A stretch of DNA of 64,000 bases from Aspidiotus rigidus. Taxonomy: Eukaryota > Arthropoda > Insecta > Hemiptera > Diaspididae. The position numbers and the translations under genes are program-made. The notes beneath the pieces are model-generated. The model searched no databases. It saw only the letters and a list, made by a program, of their open reading frames with translations, and was not told the origin of the DNA. The DNA lies in assembly GCA_035079385.1 (NCBI GenBank), contig JAVHKY010000013.1, positions 5,146,001 to 5,210,000 of the forward strand. The letters run 5' to 3'. Below, piece after piece: positions 22,942-34,180 of this stretch (position 1 is its first letter; every line of letters begins with the position of its first letter).

Positions 22942-22944
22942 TAA

Positions 22945-23497
22945 TTAGCTCAACTCGAGCAGACGAGTAATTCAAGACTTCTCGTGTTCGCTTTATTTGG
23001 TTTCGTTTCTTTTTGTATGAACACCGCACTCCAATATCGTTTTTTATTTTTTCACACTAGTTTTATACAGTAGTAACGATTTCTGTAAAACATAAAAGGG
23101 TGATACTCGTACATATACAATTTCACGCGAAAGGGACTGCTCTTTCACAACGGGAGTGATTAGCAAAACTGATAGTAATTAAGCTCAATGCGTTCTGAGA
23201 TTGAAAATTAGCCGTTGAATTGCTTTTCTAAGAGCTACTTTTCGCTATCTGACTTGTATCACGTGTTAATTTCATCCTTATTCGCCCCTGTTTCTTCAAA
23301 AAATGCTTTGCAGAAATCACGTAATTGAATTCACCTACATAGCAGAGACTTATCTTTTGGTATTCCGGTGGTCGCTATTTTAGTGAAAAAAAAGTGAGGA
23401 ATTTCGAGATTGCCCTGGTCGTATCATTTTCATGAAAGCATTCCTTAAATACCCGTTAGGACGAATGCGAATTAAGTTCACTTTAATACGCGAGTAT
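22945..23497. other. Non-coding, no recognised feature
   Basis: No frame or repeat recognised. The right part of the non-LTR element could not be followed past the MITE. Confidence 0.4.
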
Positions 23498-23672
23498 GAG
23501 ACGTAGAGAAAATAACGTAAAACGAATGAAAATGAAAATAATAGCGCATTCTGTGTCCGTCGAGTACGTGGAAGGCGCCTTTCTCATCATTGGGTGCCAA
23601 ATTATTATACCGTAACTATGAGAATTTTTCCTAATTATTATTCACGTATAAATTTCATTTACTGATAAGGTA
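23498..23672. repeat. Dispersed repeat, copy 2 (partner at 18272-18450)
   Basis: Same block order as the 18272-18450 copy, in the same orientation, with scattered substitutions. No coding frame. Confidence 0.6.
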
Positions 23673-25498
23673 GTCGTATATATTGTTGTGTAGGTATGAG
23701 GTCTCTCGTTATTTATTTATTTATTTTTTTTTTCATCAGCTAATTATTGTATTATGGTTTTTGAAGAAAATGAATGAATTGAGTATATGTATGTGTGCAC
23801 CTAAACGTTATAAATATTACACGCGTGTACCACGAGCACACTACGATTATAAGTACACCTATATGCGCCCAAGTTAATAAATTTTGGCAGCCGTAGTCAC
23901 CAACTTTGTACACAGCAGTTTTATCGTACAAGCGCCGAAGTACGACGAGTATTTTCTTCCTTTTAGTGCTACGAGCATTTCGTTATCAGTATAGCGAAAC
24001 GAAGCGTCTCTTCTCGAAGTCGCCTGCGACAACGCTTGCGAGTTTATCCTACAGTACTTCTTTTCCTGTTCACGTCGTCGCGGTTTTTCCGGCGCGTGAG
24101 GCATTATTTCATCTCGAGTGTTGTAAACGGTGTACGTTTTCTCCGGTTCACTTTTTGCCTTTCGTCGACGTGCTGCTAGATAATTACGATTTTAAATATT
24201 ATTATTTTTCTTTCTATTTACGTACACGTATACGAAATAAAACCCGTTAAATTCGTTCGCCGCGTCGAGGGATCAAAGAGAAACCTTATTCGCGAGTGAT
24301 GTTCGAAACGTAAATTGAAAAAAATATCTGCCCGATTGACCGCTTTTCCAGTCTCTTATACACGATAAAAGTAAGCCAGCTAACATATTTTACGACAGTT
24401 ATTGTTTTTTCGACATCTAGGTCGGGTAAATTTATGTTGACACTCTTCCTAACGTCTAACTTGGAACAGTTTCTTTTTTTTTTTTTTTTGGTTGAAAGGT
24501 GAAAAAATTTCACGAACTTACGCAGTGTGCGTTAACGTCAAACTGACGTCTTTCATTCATCGTATTTTTATTTTATTAATAGCGCGAAAAATCTTCGACT
24601 TTCTGAACGACGTGATAATTAATGCGTTTGTGTACCTAACCATTAACGAATCTCTTAATATTTTGTCTTCTAGCTTGTTAATCACTAAGACGCATGGGGG
24701 AAAAAATGGATGTTGGTAAAAAATATGGTGCGTTGTAGAATGGTATATTGGTGCTCTCTACCAGGTGGTTTTTCGAATAATTTTCGAAAAATGATTGGCA
24801 GATTGCACGAGGCAACTGTCCTTGACGGAAGTGAGAATGACGTACATGGAATTTTGCCTCAAAAGTGCTTTTTTAATTTTTTGGTTTGGAGACGTTGATG
24901 TAGTTTTTTTGCATATGTTTCAACCGTCTGTCAGAATGAAGGAGTATTTACATGACTGTTCCGAAACTTGTAAAAATACGGTGTTAGGTTTCCGTGACTT
25001 TTTTTCTTTCGCCCCTCTTTCGTGTCTCGATCGTATTTCGGAATGGCTTATGGGTCAGAAAACGTGCTATATACGCAGGAAAAATTCAGGGTGTCTACAG
25101 GGCAAGAAAAGCTAGGAAATGACAAGTTTTTGAGAAGTAGGACAAAAATTTTTTTTTCCAAATGTACAAACACTGGCCAATTAATCTTCAGAAAAGAAAA
25201 ACAAATCCTTTGTTTCTCGACATCTAATTGACGACTGCGGTAGTAAGAAATTTGTGAAACTTACAGTCATGTAGAAATGGAAAGAAACTTGAGTAGACAC
25301 CCTGTAATCACATCTTTCCGGATTGTGTGCTGGAGTGGTTTATGCGACTGATGAAGTGAATAGAGTTTGTCTTATGCAAGATGAAATTTATTCTATTTGA
25401 AAAAATAATACTTTTTTTTTAAATTTTACAAGTATCGTAGCAACACGTATGGATGAATGGGTATAACAAATTTATTTAAAAATATTACAAAAAATATT
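23673..25498. other. Non-coding, no recognised feature
   Basis: Several 60-110 codon frames between 23683 and 25231 have no recognisable domains, and some overlap on both strands. A T-tract lies at about 24473-24489. No gene is supported. Confidence 0.45.
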
Positions 25499-25820
25499 CT
25501 AGATATAGGTAAAGTGTGGGTTTAAAAAAGAATTTAATTTGGTATTGAATATAATATTATTAAATGAGAGAAAAAACGTTTTGGATGTAATTAGGTATCG
25601 AATTAATCGGCGTGTGAGTGAGTGGTCACTTGTTAGTGCTTCTTTTCTGGAGTGAGCGATCTTGTATGTGTTTCGTAAGGTTGTGAGCTCGGTGCATGTG
25701 AACATATGTTTAACGTCTATTTTTCGGAGATGGCATCTAGGGCATTCAGGCGGATCAGTACGTGAAAGAAGGTGAGAGTAGGTGAGTCGTGGGTGTCCTA
25801 ACCTGAGGCGTATGAAAACG
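25499..25820 (-). pseudogene. Non-LTR retrotransposon remnant: C-terminal end with zinc knuckle
   Basis: Minus strand reads VVFIRLRLGHPRLTYSHLL, then PPECPRCHLRKIDVKHMFTC and on to LNSFLNPHFTYI and a stop. This is the C-terminal block after RNase H in Jockey/I-type elements: a TRLRIGHTRLTH-type stretch followed by a C-x2-C-x8-H-x4-C knuckle (here CPRC...H...C). The N-terminal side is broken by minisatellite copies C and D and resumes at 26391. Confidence 0.8.
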
Positions 25821-26175
25821 ACGGCTTCCTTAATGAAGTTAAACGAGGAACGACGGGGAACCTGTTCTATCAGTCAGGTATCGAGAATTCAAAGACGTAG
25901 TATAAATCTAGTATAAAGGAGGCCTAGACCTACTATAAATTTAGTATAAAATAGGACGTCATCAGTGACCTGGACCTATTTTAAAGACTTGAAAATGTAT
26001 ATCTCGAGATAGTCGAAATTTTTCCTGTGCTTCTCCTGTCATAATTATATAGCTCGAGAGTCAAAAATTTTTCAAGTTCCCCTCCCATCCTATCAGGTTC
26101 GGAGGTCGAAATTTTTCCAAGTCTTTCGCCGGACGCTGCACGGCGGTCTTCTCAACCAGAACTGGTTCCCTGTTA
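25821..26175 (+). mobile_element. Hairpin-ended minisatellite element, copy C
   Basis: Complete at both ends: head ACGGCTTCCTTAATGAAGTT followed by GGGGAACCTGTTCTAT; tail hairpin AACTGGTTCCCTGTT (26160-26174, one mismatch) and A. Inside are CCTAGACCTACTATAAA phrases, GACGTCATC, two minisatellite units (25999-26120) and a GCCGGACGCTGCACGGCGG tract. It is inserted in the minus-strand non-LTR remnant and lies 5 bases from copy D, in the same orientation. Confidence 0.8.
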
Positions 26176-26180
26176 AACCA

Positions 26181-26390
26181 ACGGTTTCTCTAATGGAGTT
26201 GAACGAGGAACGCAGGGAACCTGTTCTGTGAGTCAAATTGGTTTTGGTATTGAGAATTCAAGAAAGCCTAGACCTAATTTAGAGCTAGTCTAAAGGAGGC
26301 ATAGACCGACTATAATCCTAATATAAAAAAAAGGACGTCATCAGTGACCTTGGACTATATGAAGGACTTCGAAATATATTGCTTGAGTGT
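26181..26390 (+). mobile_element. Hairpin-ended minisatellite element, copy D (3' truncated)
   Basis: Begins with the head box (ACGGTTTCTCTAATGGAGTT, then GCAGGGAACCTGTTCTG) 5 bases after the tail of copy C. It runs parallel to copy C through GACGTCATCAGTGACCTTGG and stops near CGAAATATATTGC before the minisatellite and tail. The non-LTR coding sequence resumes directly afterwards. Confidence 0.75.
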
Positions 26391-26700
26391 GTAAAAAAAC
26401 ATGGAACAGTCTGGTTGGTCTGCTGGGTGTGTGATGTGAGGGGTTGACTTTGATTTGGAAAAGTTTGTTATCAATTTGGTTGGATCAGAACCGTGACCAT
26501 ATTTTTAGTACGTCGGCACGCAGGATGGAATTTTCCATGGTAGGGTTACTTTGTTGAAATTTGTTGAATTTTTTTCAGCTTTATCAATAAATACTTCATT
26601 TTCTTGCGAAAGTCCGATGTGGGCTGGGATCCAGGCAAACGTAACGGATGATCGTACTTGTTCGGAAAGAACCCAATTCTCGACGAAGAGTTATGTTTTG
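26391..26700 (-). pseudogene. Non-LTR retrotransposon remnant: end of RNase H domain
   Basis: Minus strand reads VLSEQVRSSVTFAWIPAHIG, then LSQENEVFIDKAEKNSTNFN. It matches the V.F.WIPAHIGI.GNE.ADKAAK block that closes the RNase H domain of Jockey/I-type elements, with two substitutions in the GNE.AD motif. It is followed by PSHHTPSRPTRLFH. It belongs with 25499-25820 as one element split by copies C and D. Confidence 0.8.
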
Positions 26701-27940
26701 ATAAGTGGTGTCCAAGTCCGAGTCTGGTCATAATGAAGGGCGAGAATTTTTGTTGTGTCTTTTGACATTTTCCAGGCTACTTCTTATAGGCCTAGTAAAG
26801 TATATTAGGCCTATTATGATGAAGGGTAATGTTCGAAATGGTTTACGCTAGTCATTATAGGCCAAATATACCATACTAGGCCCAGTATATTACGTTTATT
26901 ACAGTGAAGCTAGTCATTAAAGGCTTATTATATAGTAGAGAGACTTCGAAAAATTTCATCCTGTTGGACAAATTCTATGAAATAGAAGAGTACTTGGAGA
27001 AATTGGGGAAGTTGGAGTGGATTGGGCTTGCTGGGGAAACCCGGCTCAAGCTTTGTGAAATGGGAAGAGTATCTGGAGAGCGTTAAGTTAAGAAAATTGG
27101 TGCGAGATTTTAATTTTCATTCTGTGTAATAGTGAATACAGGTTCCCTATTTGCCTCAATTAACAATGAAGGCAACCACGATGTGGGCTGCGAGTTTTTC
27201 ACAAAGCCCCAATTCTCCTTATTTGCTTCATTTGAAATCTCTATCCTTCATAACATTGATCATCCAAAAATCAGCTGGATTGAGCGGAAAACCAGCTGAA
27301 ATTTCCCAAAAGCAAAAGGCAAATTTTTCAAGGTCATCAGCTTATGCCGAAAGCTAAAACCAACATTTTGGGCTGCAACACTCTGATTGACCTATCTGCA
27401 AAAAGACGATCAGTAGAATTGGACTTCTGTTAGCCTTCAGTAGAGGATTCCCAGAGCCTCATTTCCCTAATCGTGCGTCTGCAGATACTTCAATTCAACT
27501 TTGTACAGCAGCGTTCTATACGGGTAAATGCGTGAACAAATTCTAGACTATGTTTGTTTCAAATTTGATAATCAACCAGCTTATTGTTAGTCTACATTCA
27601 AAGACAAATTTTTTGAAAAAAAAAAAAAAATCAAGTCTCTAGGTGCACCGGAAAGCGTGGTAGAAGGTTCCTACAAATCTTCCATATAGAAAGAAAGATT
27701 CGCGGGTGGTGACTGGTTTGAAAAATTTAAAACAAAATAAAAATACGTGACGCTGTAAATAAAGTATTTGCGAGGATGAACTTTTGTTGAACAGCTGGAA
27801 AAATAAGATATTGTAAAATGATGGCTTGAGAGACAATATATACATATTATTTTTTCTGTAAAACTGTTGCTATCATAAAGCTAAAAATTTACACAGATTT
27901 TTCTCATTCTTGGATGTAAAAATCAACAGTATTACTAAAA
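26701..27940. other. Non-coding with AGGCCTA-type repeats
   Basis: 26775-26900 contains repeated TAGGCC / ACTAGGCCCAGTATATTA phrases related to those inside the minisatellite family. An A-tract is at 27617-27630. No gene is supported. Confidence 0.4.
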
Positions 27941-27941
27941 C

Positions 27942-28238
27942 TCAGAAGACATTTCACAAATTTGATACCAACACCATAACTTACTGTTGAAACGTACAAA
28001 AGCTACAATATGATTTCGAGTAATTGTGCCTTCATTTTGGTATTCTCTACGGTGACTTGTGTCGAACGGGACCCAACAGAGCTTTTGAAAGCCGTTCCTA
28101 AACTCAAAGATGTCGAGCAATATTTCTTGTTCGTTCGTGATGCTAATGCAAGTAGGTGGCGTAGGAATCAAAATTGGATTTGATATTCTTCCAGGATTCT
28201 GGTCAGCGTTGAAAAACAAAATATAGCGGTCTCGGCCT
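27942..28238 (-). CDS. Putative terminal coding exon, unknown protein
   Basis: The minus-strand frame reads GRDRYILFFNADQNPGRISN, then LDIFEFRNGFQKLCWVPFD and ends WYQICEMSSEF with a stop. The upstream edge is a pyrimidine-rich TTCCTCTGTATCTTTACATT followed by GCATTGCCCAG, a convincing acceptor. The frame upstream of it closes with a stop, so this is read as a 3' exon of about 98 codons, rich in aromatic residues. The protein family is not recognised and the upstream exon (expected above 28240) was not found. It is one of three gene-like islands within 2.5 kb. Confidence 0.45.
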
Positions 28239-28786
28239 GGGCAATGCAATGTAAAGATACAGAGGAATGACAATCAAAAAAATCCAAATTCGAAATAGTG
28301 ACTCTGTATTTACCGTATTTTTCCGCATATAGGCCGCTCTTTTTTCAGGTTTTTAAACGATGAAAAATGGGGTGCGGCCTATTTGCGAGGCAGTTTTTTT
28401 TCTCTCATCTAATCGGGATTAAAAGAGTAATACAAATATCGATAACATTATCGAAGATTCACCTTTTAAATATATTATTTTGACGAGTTTGATAAGTAGA
28501 CACATCATCAATTTTGTAATGCAGAAGAGCCAGACACGTCAGAATGTGAGTCTAAAAGCGGATATACCCGCAAAATCACTAAATAAGTTAATATAATATT
28601 ATTGTGATATAATTTTATATATTCATTTAATTATAAACTATTGTCATTCCATCTGCGACCAATATTATTTTGAAGAAAATAAAAATTCTAAAACTCTTGT
28701 CTCGAAAATTGAGAGTGGCCTGTAACGTGCTGCCAATATATGCGAAAAAATATTGTACTCGTCCATTTGATTTTTTTTGCTGCAGA
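28239..28786. other. Possible introns or intergenic DNA
   Basis: Lies between two divergent exon candidates, so it could hold a shared promoter or introns. A repeated TATAATTTTATATATTCATTTAATT AT-rich stretch is present. No coding frame is supported. Confidence 0.35.
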
Positions 28787-29386
28787 AAATTGATTTGTTT
28801 GCATTGCGACGTTGCAGAATTGAAAGAAAACCAATCAGAGAACATAAAAGATCACCACCTCAAAAGTCGTATATGTAAGAACATACTCAATAGTAGAGTT
28901 TTTTTGGACCTAAACCTAGAATATGCTCGAATGGATCAATGGTATTCATTAGACTACTGGGACTTCAGAAAGTCCGGCAAATCTACGTTGGCGAAGGTTA
29001 AGGAAGAAGATGGTACAACATTTAAAGAACCGTTCACATTACCTTATAAAAAACGACACTTCTACGTTGGAAAGATAGGTAAAGACGTGGAAGAAAATAG
29101 TTTCAGGTGTATCGCCGTACAGTCGGGGAAATATTGGTATCCCGAAATCTTTCTTTCTGAAGAATACAACGTCAATCTCGATAAGTCCGACGGTGCGAAA
29201 TACGTACCTGGTCGTTTTGTCTTTATGTACGATGATAACACAAAGAAGATTAGTCCTAAGTTTGTGGCTGTCAAACCTGCTCACGTTCTGAAAACACGGA
29301 AGGATGAACTGAGTGAACTGGAAGCTCTCTATCAAGAAACGCGAACAACGACAAGTAAGAAATTGGATGATAGAGGGTTGATATAA
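28787..29386 (+). CDS. Putative terminal coding exon, unknown protein
   Basis: A strong acceptor (GATTTTTTTTGCTGCAG/A) at 28786 opens a frame of about 200 codons ending in TAA at 29386. Content is clearly protein-like: YARMDQWYSLDYWDF, then EEDGTTFKEPFTLPYKKRHF, YVGKIGKDVEENSFRCIAV, KYWYPEIFLSEEYNV and a charged C-terminal tail (LKTRKDELSELEALYQ). The first ATG in this frame (MDQWYS, 28931) could also be a start if the gene is intronless. I do not recognise the family; the DG...FYVGKI phrase recalls DM9-type repeats only faintly. An AATAAA lies at about 29747. The upstream exon is not identified. Confidence 0.5.
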   Translation, partial: KLICLHCDVAELKENQSENIKDHHLKSRICKNILNSRVFLDLNLEYARMDQWYSLDYWDFRKSGKSTLAKVKEEDGTTFKEPFTLPYKKRHFYVGKIGKDVEENSFRCIAVQSGKYWYPEIFLSEEYNVNLDKSDGAKYVPGRFVFMYDDNTKKISPKFVAVKPAHVLKTRKDELSELEALYQETRTTTSKKLDDRGLI

Positions 29387-30071
29387 AATTAGAAAATATT
29401 CACTTTCTGACAAAGCTTGGAAGGAAGCTTGTAGTGATCAGGAGAAAATCGCGCAAAAATATTCGATCAGAGTACTTAGATTTGATTTACACCTACGTTA
29501 TTGCTGCTCGAGATTAATAGACTGTGGGTTATTGCGGTAATTCATGTGGTTTTCATCAATCAAATTCGGAGCACCTTGAATAATTATCGATTATTAGTCC
29601 AACTTTGCCTCTGTTTCATGGTCAACTTCCTAAGCGCGTGCATTCACGAAATTTGTGTAGGGAGGGACCTATTTAGATTTTCAAATGATTTCCTTAACAC
29701 CATAATAATATACTGTCAGGATGGTGAGTGTTTTTAAAAGGGAGAGAAATAAAAATCGACTTCCCTCCCCAGTACAGCCCATTATAGCGTCTGGTTAATC
29801 TAAACAGATTGGTACTGAACTTCAGATTTATCCAGCTCTTATCTCCAAAACAAATTATGAATTTCTTCAAAGTAAATCGTAAGGAAGTTGTTTATTTGAT
29901 TATACTACAAAGTCGATATCATTTATTACCTGAGTGCTATTTTTGCAATGTGTTTTGGTAATTTTTTTTGGAAAAGAGTTATAGACTGATTGCAAGGACC
30001 ATGACTCTTGAAATAAGCGTAACTCATTCTTCGATATTTTATCGATACATTTATCTTACGTTCATAGTTCA
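29387..30071. other. 3' flank and possible intron
   Basis: Holds an AATAAA near 29747. A 78-codon frame at 29501-29737 is not supported. The last part leads into the acceptor of the next exon candidate. Confidence 0.35.
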
Positions 30072-30438
30072 GGACGCTCAATATGATCTAGTTTGTGGAG
30101 CACATCGAGACCAACTCATTCAAATCTGTCATTCGGTATTGAATTCGTGGGAAATCTTGTGGGGTTACAGACTCGAATCATACCACGAAGAGAATATCCA
30201 ATGCGAACAGCATATCGTGTACTTTTGGTACTACTCAAACAAAGTAGAACAGAGAGAATGGATGATAAATTGTCAGACGGTGATGACGAGCCAGCTCTCC
30301 GGTAGCACGTATAAATTTTTCGTGTCTTACGGTACGGGACCGGAAAATTTTTTCGTCTATCGCTCTACCGAGTATAACGACGATATATCCATTTACAACT
30401 TGAGTTCAAACCTCATGAAATATTATAAGGATCAATGA
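30072..30438 (+). CDS. Putative terminal coding exon, unknown protein
   Basis: After ACGTTCATAGTTCAG, a plausible acceptor, the frame reads DAQYDLVCGAHRDQLIQICH, NSWEILWGYRLESYHEENIQ, FWYYSNKVEQREWMINCQTV, then KFFVSYGTGPENFFVYRSTE and ends MKYYKDQ with a TGA. About 121 codons, with four cysteines and many aromatic residues. No family is recognised. Its style and position next to the previous exon suggest a small local gene cluster, though no sequence similarity between the two is evident. It could also be the 3' exon of a gene whose 5' part lies in 29400-30070. Confidence 0.45.
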
Positions 30439-30786
30439 TCTATACTATAACTTCAACTTCTTCTTTTATATATAGTTCATTAATTAATAATCTGATTACC
30501 TATCTATTGTAAACTCTGTCTATCTCTTGAAATATACAGTCGTATTAGCAATTATCATCAAGCAGACCAGATTTAGACTTAATGTAGAATAGACTGAGCT
30601 CATACTGGAGGGCTATAATAACCTTTCATCGTATAGTAAGCTTATACTAGGCAGCTATACTAGATTATATAGGGGCCTGCCTTTAAAGTCCAAACGTTTT
30701 CCCATTTTTATATGCTTATGAGAAAACGATGACGGTTGAGGAAAAGTGACAAAGCGTAAAAAATAGATAAATATCTTGATTAACAA
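30439..30786. other. Non-coding between exon island and gypsy remnant
   Basis: AT-rich 3' flank with TACTAGGCAGCTATACTAG phrases resembling those in the minisatellite family. No feature beyond this. Confidence 0.35.
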
Positions 30787-32075
30787 TGAATAAAAAAATG
30801 CAAAGTACGAGACAGTAGCAAGTAAAAATTAATTAACGAAGCGAACGTTTTTACATTTGCCCCAGGGTTGAATTCTGGAACTGATGCGACGGAAGTGTCT
30901 TCCTTTGGACTTCGCGATGATTCACATAGAATAAAAGCAGGTTTTAAACGATCGATTGAGATTCGTGATCTTCACCCTCGATTTGCACCATGTAAGACTT
31001 CTCAGATTTTGAGACTACGTGGTATGGTCCGGAATTTGGTAGATTGAGAGACTTGGTCACCTCATTTTGTACAAAAACTCGTTCCGCTTTGTGCAATCTT
31101 GTGGGGATGAATATTGGTTGAATGCCGTGTCGTCGACTTTTGTGACCGAAAGATCGTAAAACTGCGCTCAAATTTCTCACAAACTCTTGTTCATTCAGTT
31201 TGGTATTTTGCTCGACTGCAAAGAAATCTCCTGGTAAGCGGAGTGTAGACCCGTAGGTAAGCGGAGCTGGTGAGAGACCAGTATCTTGCGAAATGGCGAA
31301 ACGGAGACCTAAGACGATGAATGGTAGGATATATTCGGTTTAATACGCTTTAATTGCGGCTTTTAGTGAGCGATGCCAGCGCTCCACAGCTCCATTTGCC
31401 TGCAGATGATTTTCTGACTTCCAGGAGCTGCGCTGAGTTGATGGATAAGGTCCGAAATGGTCCGAGTCAAACTGATGGCCCTGGTCTGTGGTGATACGGG
31501 CAGGTAAACCAAATCTTGCGATCCATGTTGACACTAATACATCAGCCACTGATGCCACGCTTATGTCGTTTAGCGGAATTGCTTGCTACTTTGTGGTGCA
31601 ATCTATCATGGTCAATGCAAAACATTTGCTGCGAGATGGCGGGAGCAGACCAACTAAATCCATGTGTAAATGTTCGAAATGACCGGGCTGCTGAAATTCA
31701 CCAAATAGGCTACGAGTGTGACGGCTAATTTTTGCTTTTTGACGCCCAAGACAAGCTCTGGCCCATTGCGAACAGTCCTTCTTTAACCCAGGCCATGTAA
31801 AGCGTTCAGATACTGATTTTGCTTTCACGCGCGGACCTCGATGCGCCAATTGAAATGCCGAAACGATGGTCCTTAGGTATGTAAGTTCGATGATTACTCG
31901 TTGAAATGTCAGTAAACAAGAACTGTTGGGAGCCGGGTATGTTTGTTGCTTGGAGATCATACTTTGATGGCTTCAATAGGTTTTCCAGCTCTTTGTTGGA
32001 CTTTTGGGCTTCGACGATTGACTGGAAACCTGAAAAAGTCGCAGAATTTTTCTTGTATGAAAAACCGGTCACCTC
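30787..32075 (-). pseudogene. Ty3/gypsy retrotransposon remnant: integrase
   Basis: Minus-strand pieces in several frames follow the order of a Ty3/gypsy integrase. They are the linker before the zinc domain (SIVEAQKSNKELENLLKPS), the end of the zinc domain with ERFTWPGLKKDCSQWARACL, and the catalytic core start (FEHLHMDLVGLLPPS). The core continues with VSTWIARFGLPARITTDQGH and ANGAVERWHRSLKAAIKAY, and the C-terminal domain follows (LHKAERVFVQNEVTKSL, SGPYHVVSKSEKSYMV, SIDRLKPAFI in a shifted frame). The first D (MDLVG), second D (TTDQG) and the E (GAVERWHR) of the catalytic triad are visible. The HHCC histidine pair is disrupted. Frameshifts make it inactive. No reverse transcriptase, protease or LTR was found, so it is an internal fragment. 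Confidence 0.85.
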
Positions 32076-32700
32076 GTATTAATGTGTGAGATTGATGTTT
32101 ATATTCAGATATTCAGACCATTATGAACAAAAGAGAAATTATTCTTTAAAGAAATACAAGGAAATGAACTCAGTATTCGGCAAAATTTTTCACATATCGT
32201 TGGTGGTTCTTTGATGAAAATTGTAAACCGGGGTATCTTCACTTCCCCTATCGTATCTAGGTTAAACAAAATATGCTGGTGATGCGACCCTCCGCTGAAA
32301 AAAAATTTCTTGATGAAAAAATATTTCGAAGTTTTTTTATGTGTTCACAAATTCAATATTCTTGTTATACTCGTACGATTGCGTTTCGGAGTGGTTTTTA
32401 ACACTTGTAAGGTGCATACACGATTTATCCGTAAAAAAGAAGAAAAAAAAGCAATTTACGCGTTCGAAAAATAATGAATTCAATCTCCCACCTCGGGAGT
32501 TGACGTGATTTTTTTTCACTCTCGAGCCATTTTTCATGTGAAAAAATTCACTTTCATTAACTGTATTAATTTAGGAAATTGGGAAACTCGTTTTTAGTCT
32601 TGCCTCGTTTGAAATCTGCTGCTACTAATCCAACTCGAAATACACGTGTACGTTCGGCATACGAATTTTTTTTATTCGTGTGCTCGCAAAGGCTTGCATG
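32076..32700. other. Non-coding, no recognised feature
   Basis: No frame or repeat recognised. An A-rich tract lies near 32436-32450. Confidence 0.4.
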
Positions 32701-32703
32701 TAC

Positions 32704-32704
<1 letters not shown>

Positions 32705-32748
<44 letters not shown>
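32705..32748. repeat. TA dinucleotide microsatellite
   Basis: Uninterrupted alternating TA over about 44 bases. It immediately precedes the diverged minisatellite array, as if at the edge of that element. Confidence 0.95.
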
Positions 32749-32749
<1 letters not shown>

Positions 32750-33366
32750 TAGAGGTGCAAATTTTTTCAAGCTCCACCTCTATACGAATTTATTGTTCGA
32801 AATCTTCGAAGTCTGCCCGGTTCAGAGCTCGAAATTTTTTGAAGGCTCTAAATTTAGGTTTTCATGCGATGGGACGGGGGATGGCTTTCCAAGTTTTATA
32901 CCTATAGGGGTTCAGATTTCAAAATTTTCCAAGTTTCGCTCTTCGTATTTGTAAATATTTTACAAAGGTGGAAACTCTTCCAAGTCCCACTTCTATAGTT
33001 CATATCTCCCCGGAGTTCACAGCTTAAAATTCTTCCAGGTCCCTTTCTTCACACATAGAGGTTGAGACGTCGACATTTTTCAAATTCCTGTATCTACAGA
33101 GGTTCAGAGTACGAAATTTTTCTAGGATTTCAATGTTTTCAAGTCCAACTCGTTATCTATATTGCTCCGAGAACAAGTTTTCTTCAAGTCTCACCTCTAC
33201 AGGTCCTGTGAATTTGAAATTTCCTGAAGATTCACTTGTAAAGGGGTTCTCAGAGCTCGAAATTTTTACGAGTGCTAACATTAGGTTAAAATTGGGTTAG
33301 ATTTGGGTACGCCGAGACGGTGGAAATATTTATGAAAATATCATTCATAAAACAGGTTTTCTGTTG
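32749..33366 (+). mobile_element. Hairpin-ended minisatellite element, copy E (old, diverged)
   Basis: A series of degenerate units of the same kind as the 57.9 kb array: repeated GGTTCAGAGCTCGAAATTTTT-like cores followed by AAGTCCCACCTCTATA-like ends (about 32760-33270). It closes with a diverged tail (CATAAAACAGGTTTTCTGTT, 33343-33362) where the hairpin has decayed. The head is not recognisable. Confidence 0.55.
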
Positions 33367-34180
33367 AAAATTAATTCATTGTAAAAACGTTGAATTTGGC
33401 GTTTCTCTGGAGAGTTGACATCGTGTCGTCTACTTTCGTTTTGAGCTATTTTTCATGTAAGGAAAAATAAATAATAGGAGAACGAGAAAATGGAAAAACG
33501 TTGATATTATTCGTATTAACCCATCGGAATCTTAAAATGAGAAAAGGGGAGAGATATCGATCCAATAAAACTTCAATTAGTCGAAAATGAAGATTCTATA
33601 TCTCACAAAAAATGTGATTGTCCAATCTTGTTCTTTTCAAACTTAATTTTTTTTTTGAAAGATATTATGGCTATAGTATAAATACGAGTACCATGGATAT
33701 GAGTCGTAAAGTTGACGTACAGGCTATTCACGTAATCATTCTTGCGTTGTAATAATATGCCAACATTCGTGTAGCGGCGCTCACATCTGTCGTTTGAAAG
33801 ACCTTGCTCCGCTAATCGTCGTTACGGATATTTACCCCATTTTCTCTGTGTACATGATGAAGGTGGAGAGCGAAAGAACGAGTTATGTTTACAAAATATC
33901 ATCTTGAAGACCATTATTTATGGTCAAAATGTTGAACGTTAATTTAAATGAAGTGCAATTTCTTGAACAACTATAATGTAAGAAACTTCCTAATTTATCT
34001 AAAATAGACGTTGGAGACTACATAGAAAATTGTTCAAAAGCAAAAATAATTGTCAAAGTTGAATCAGCCCAAATTTTAAAGTTTATTGATTAATAAAAGG
34101 TAGAAGAGTGGTTTCAGGATAAAATTATTTACCATCTACAGAAGAAAAAAAATCAGATGCCATTGCACTCTGTAAAGGCA
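33367..34180. other. Non-coding, no recognised feature
   Basis: AT-rich DNA without supported frames or repeats. Confidence 0.4.

Noticed and set aside
28239..28273. Upstream extension of the 27.9 kb minus-strand frame
   Set aside because: It begins at TTG directly after a stop and overlaps the pyrimidine tract of the acceptor.
28670..28786. Extension of the 28.8 kb frame upstream to 28670
   Set aside because: The frame would begin with TTG, and a strong splice acceptor at 28786 explains the start better.
30787..32075. A complete Ty3/gypsy element with LTRs
   Set aside because: No LTR pair, primer binding site, purine tract, protease or reverse transcriptase could be found around the integrase.
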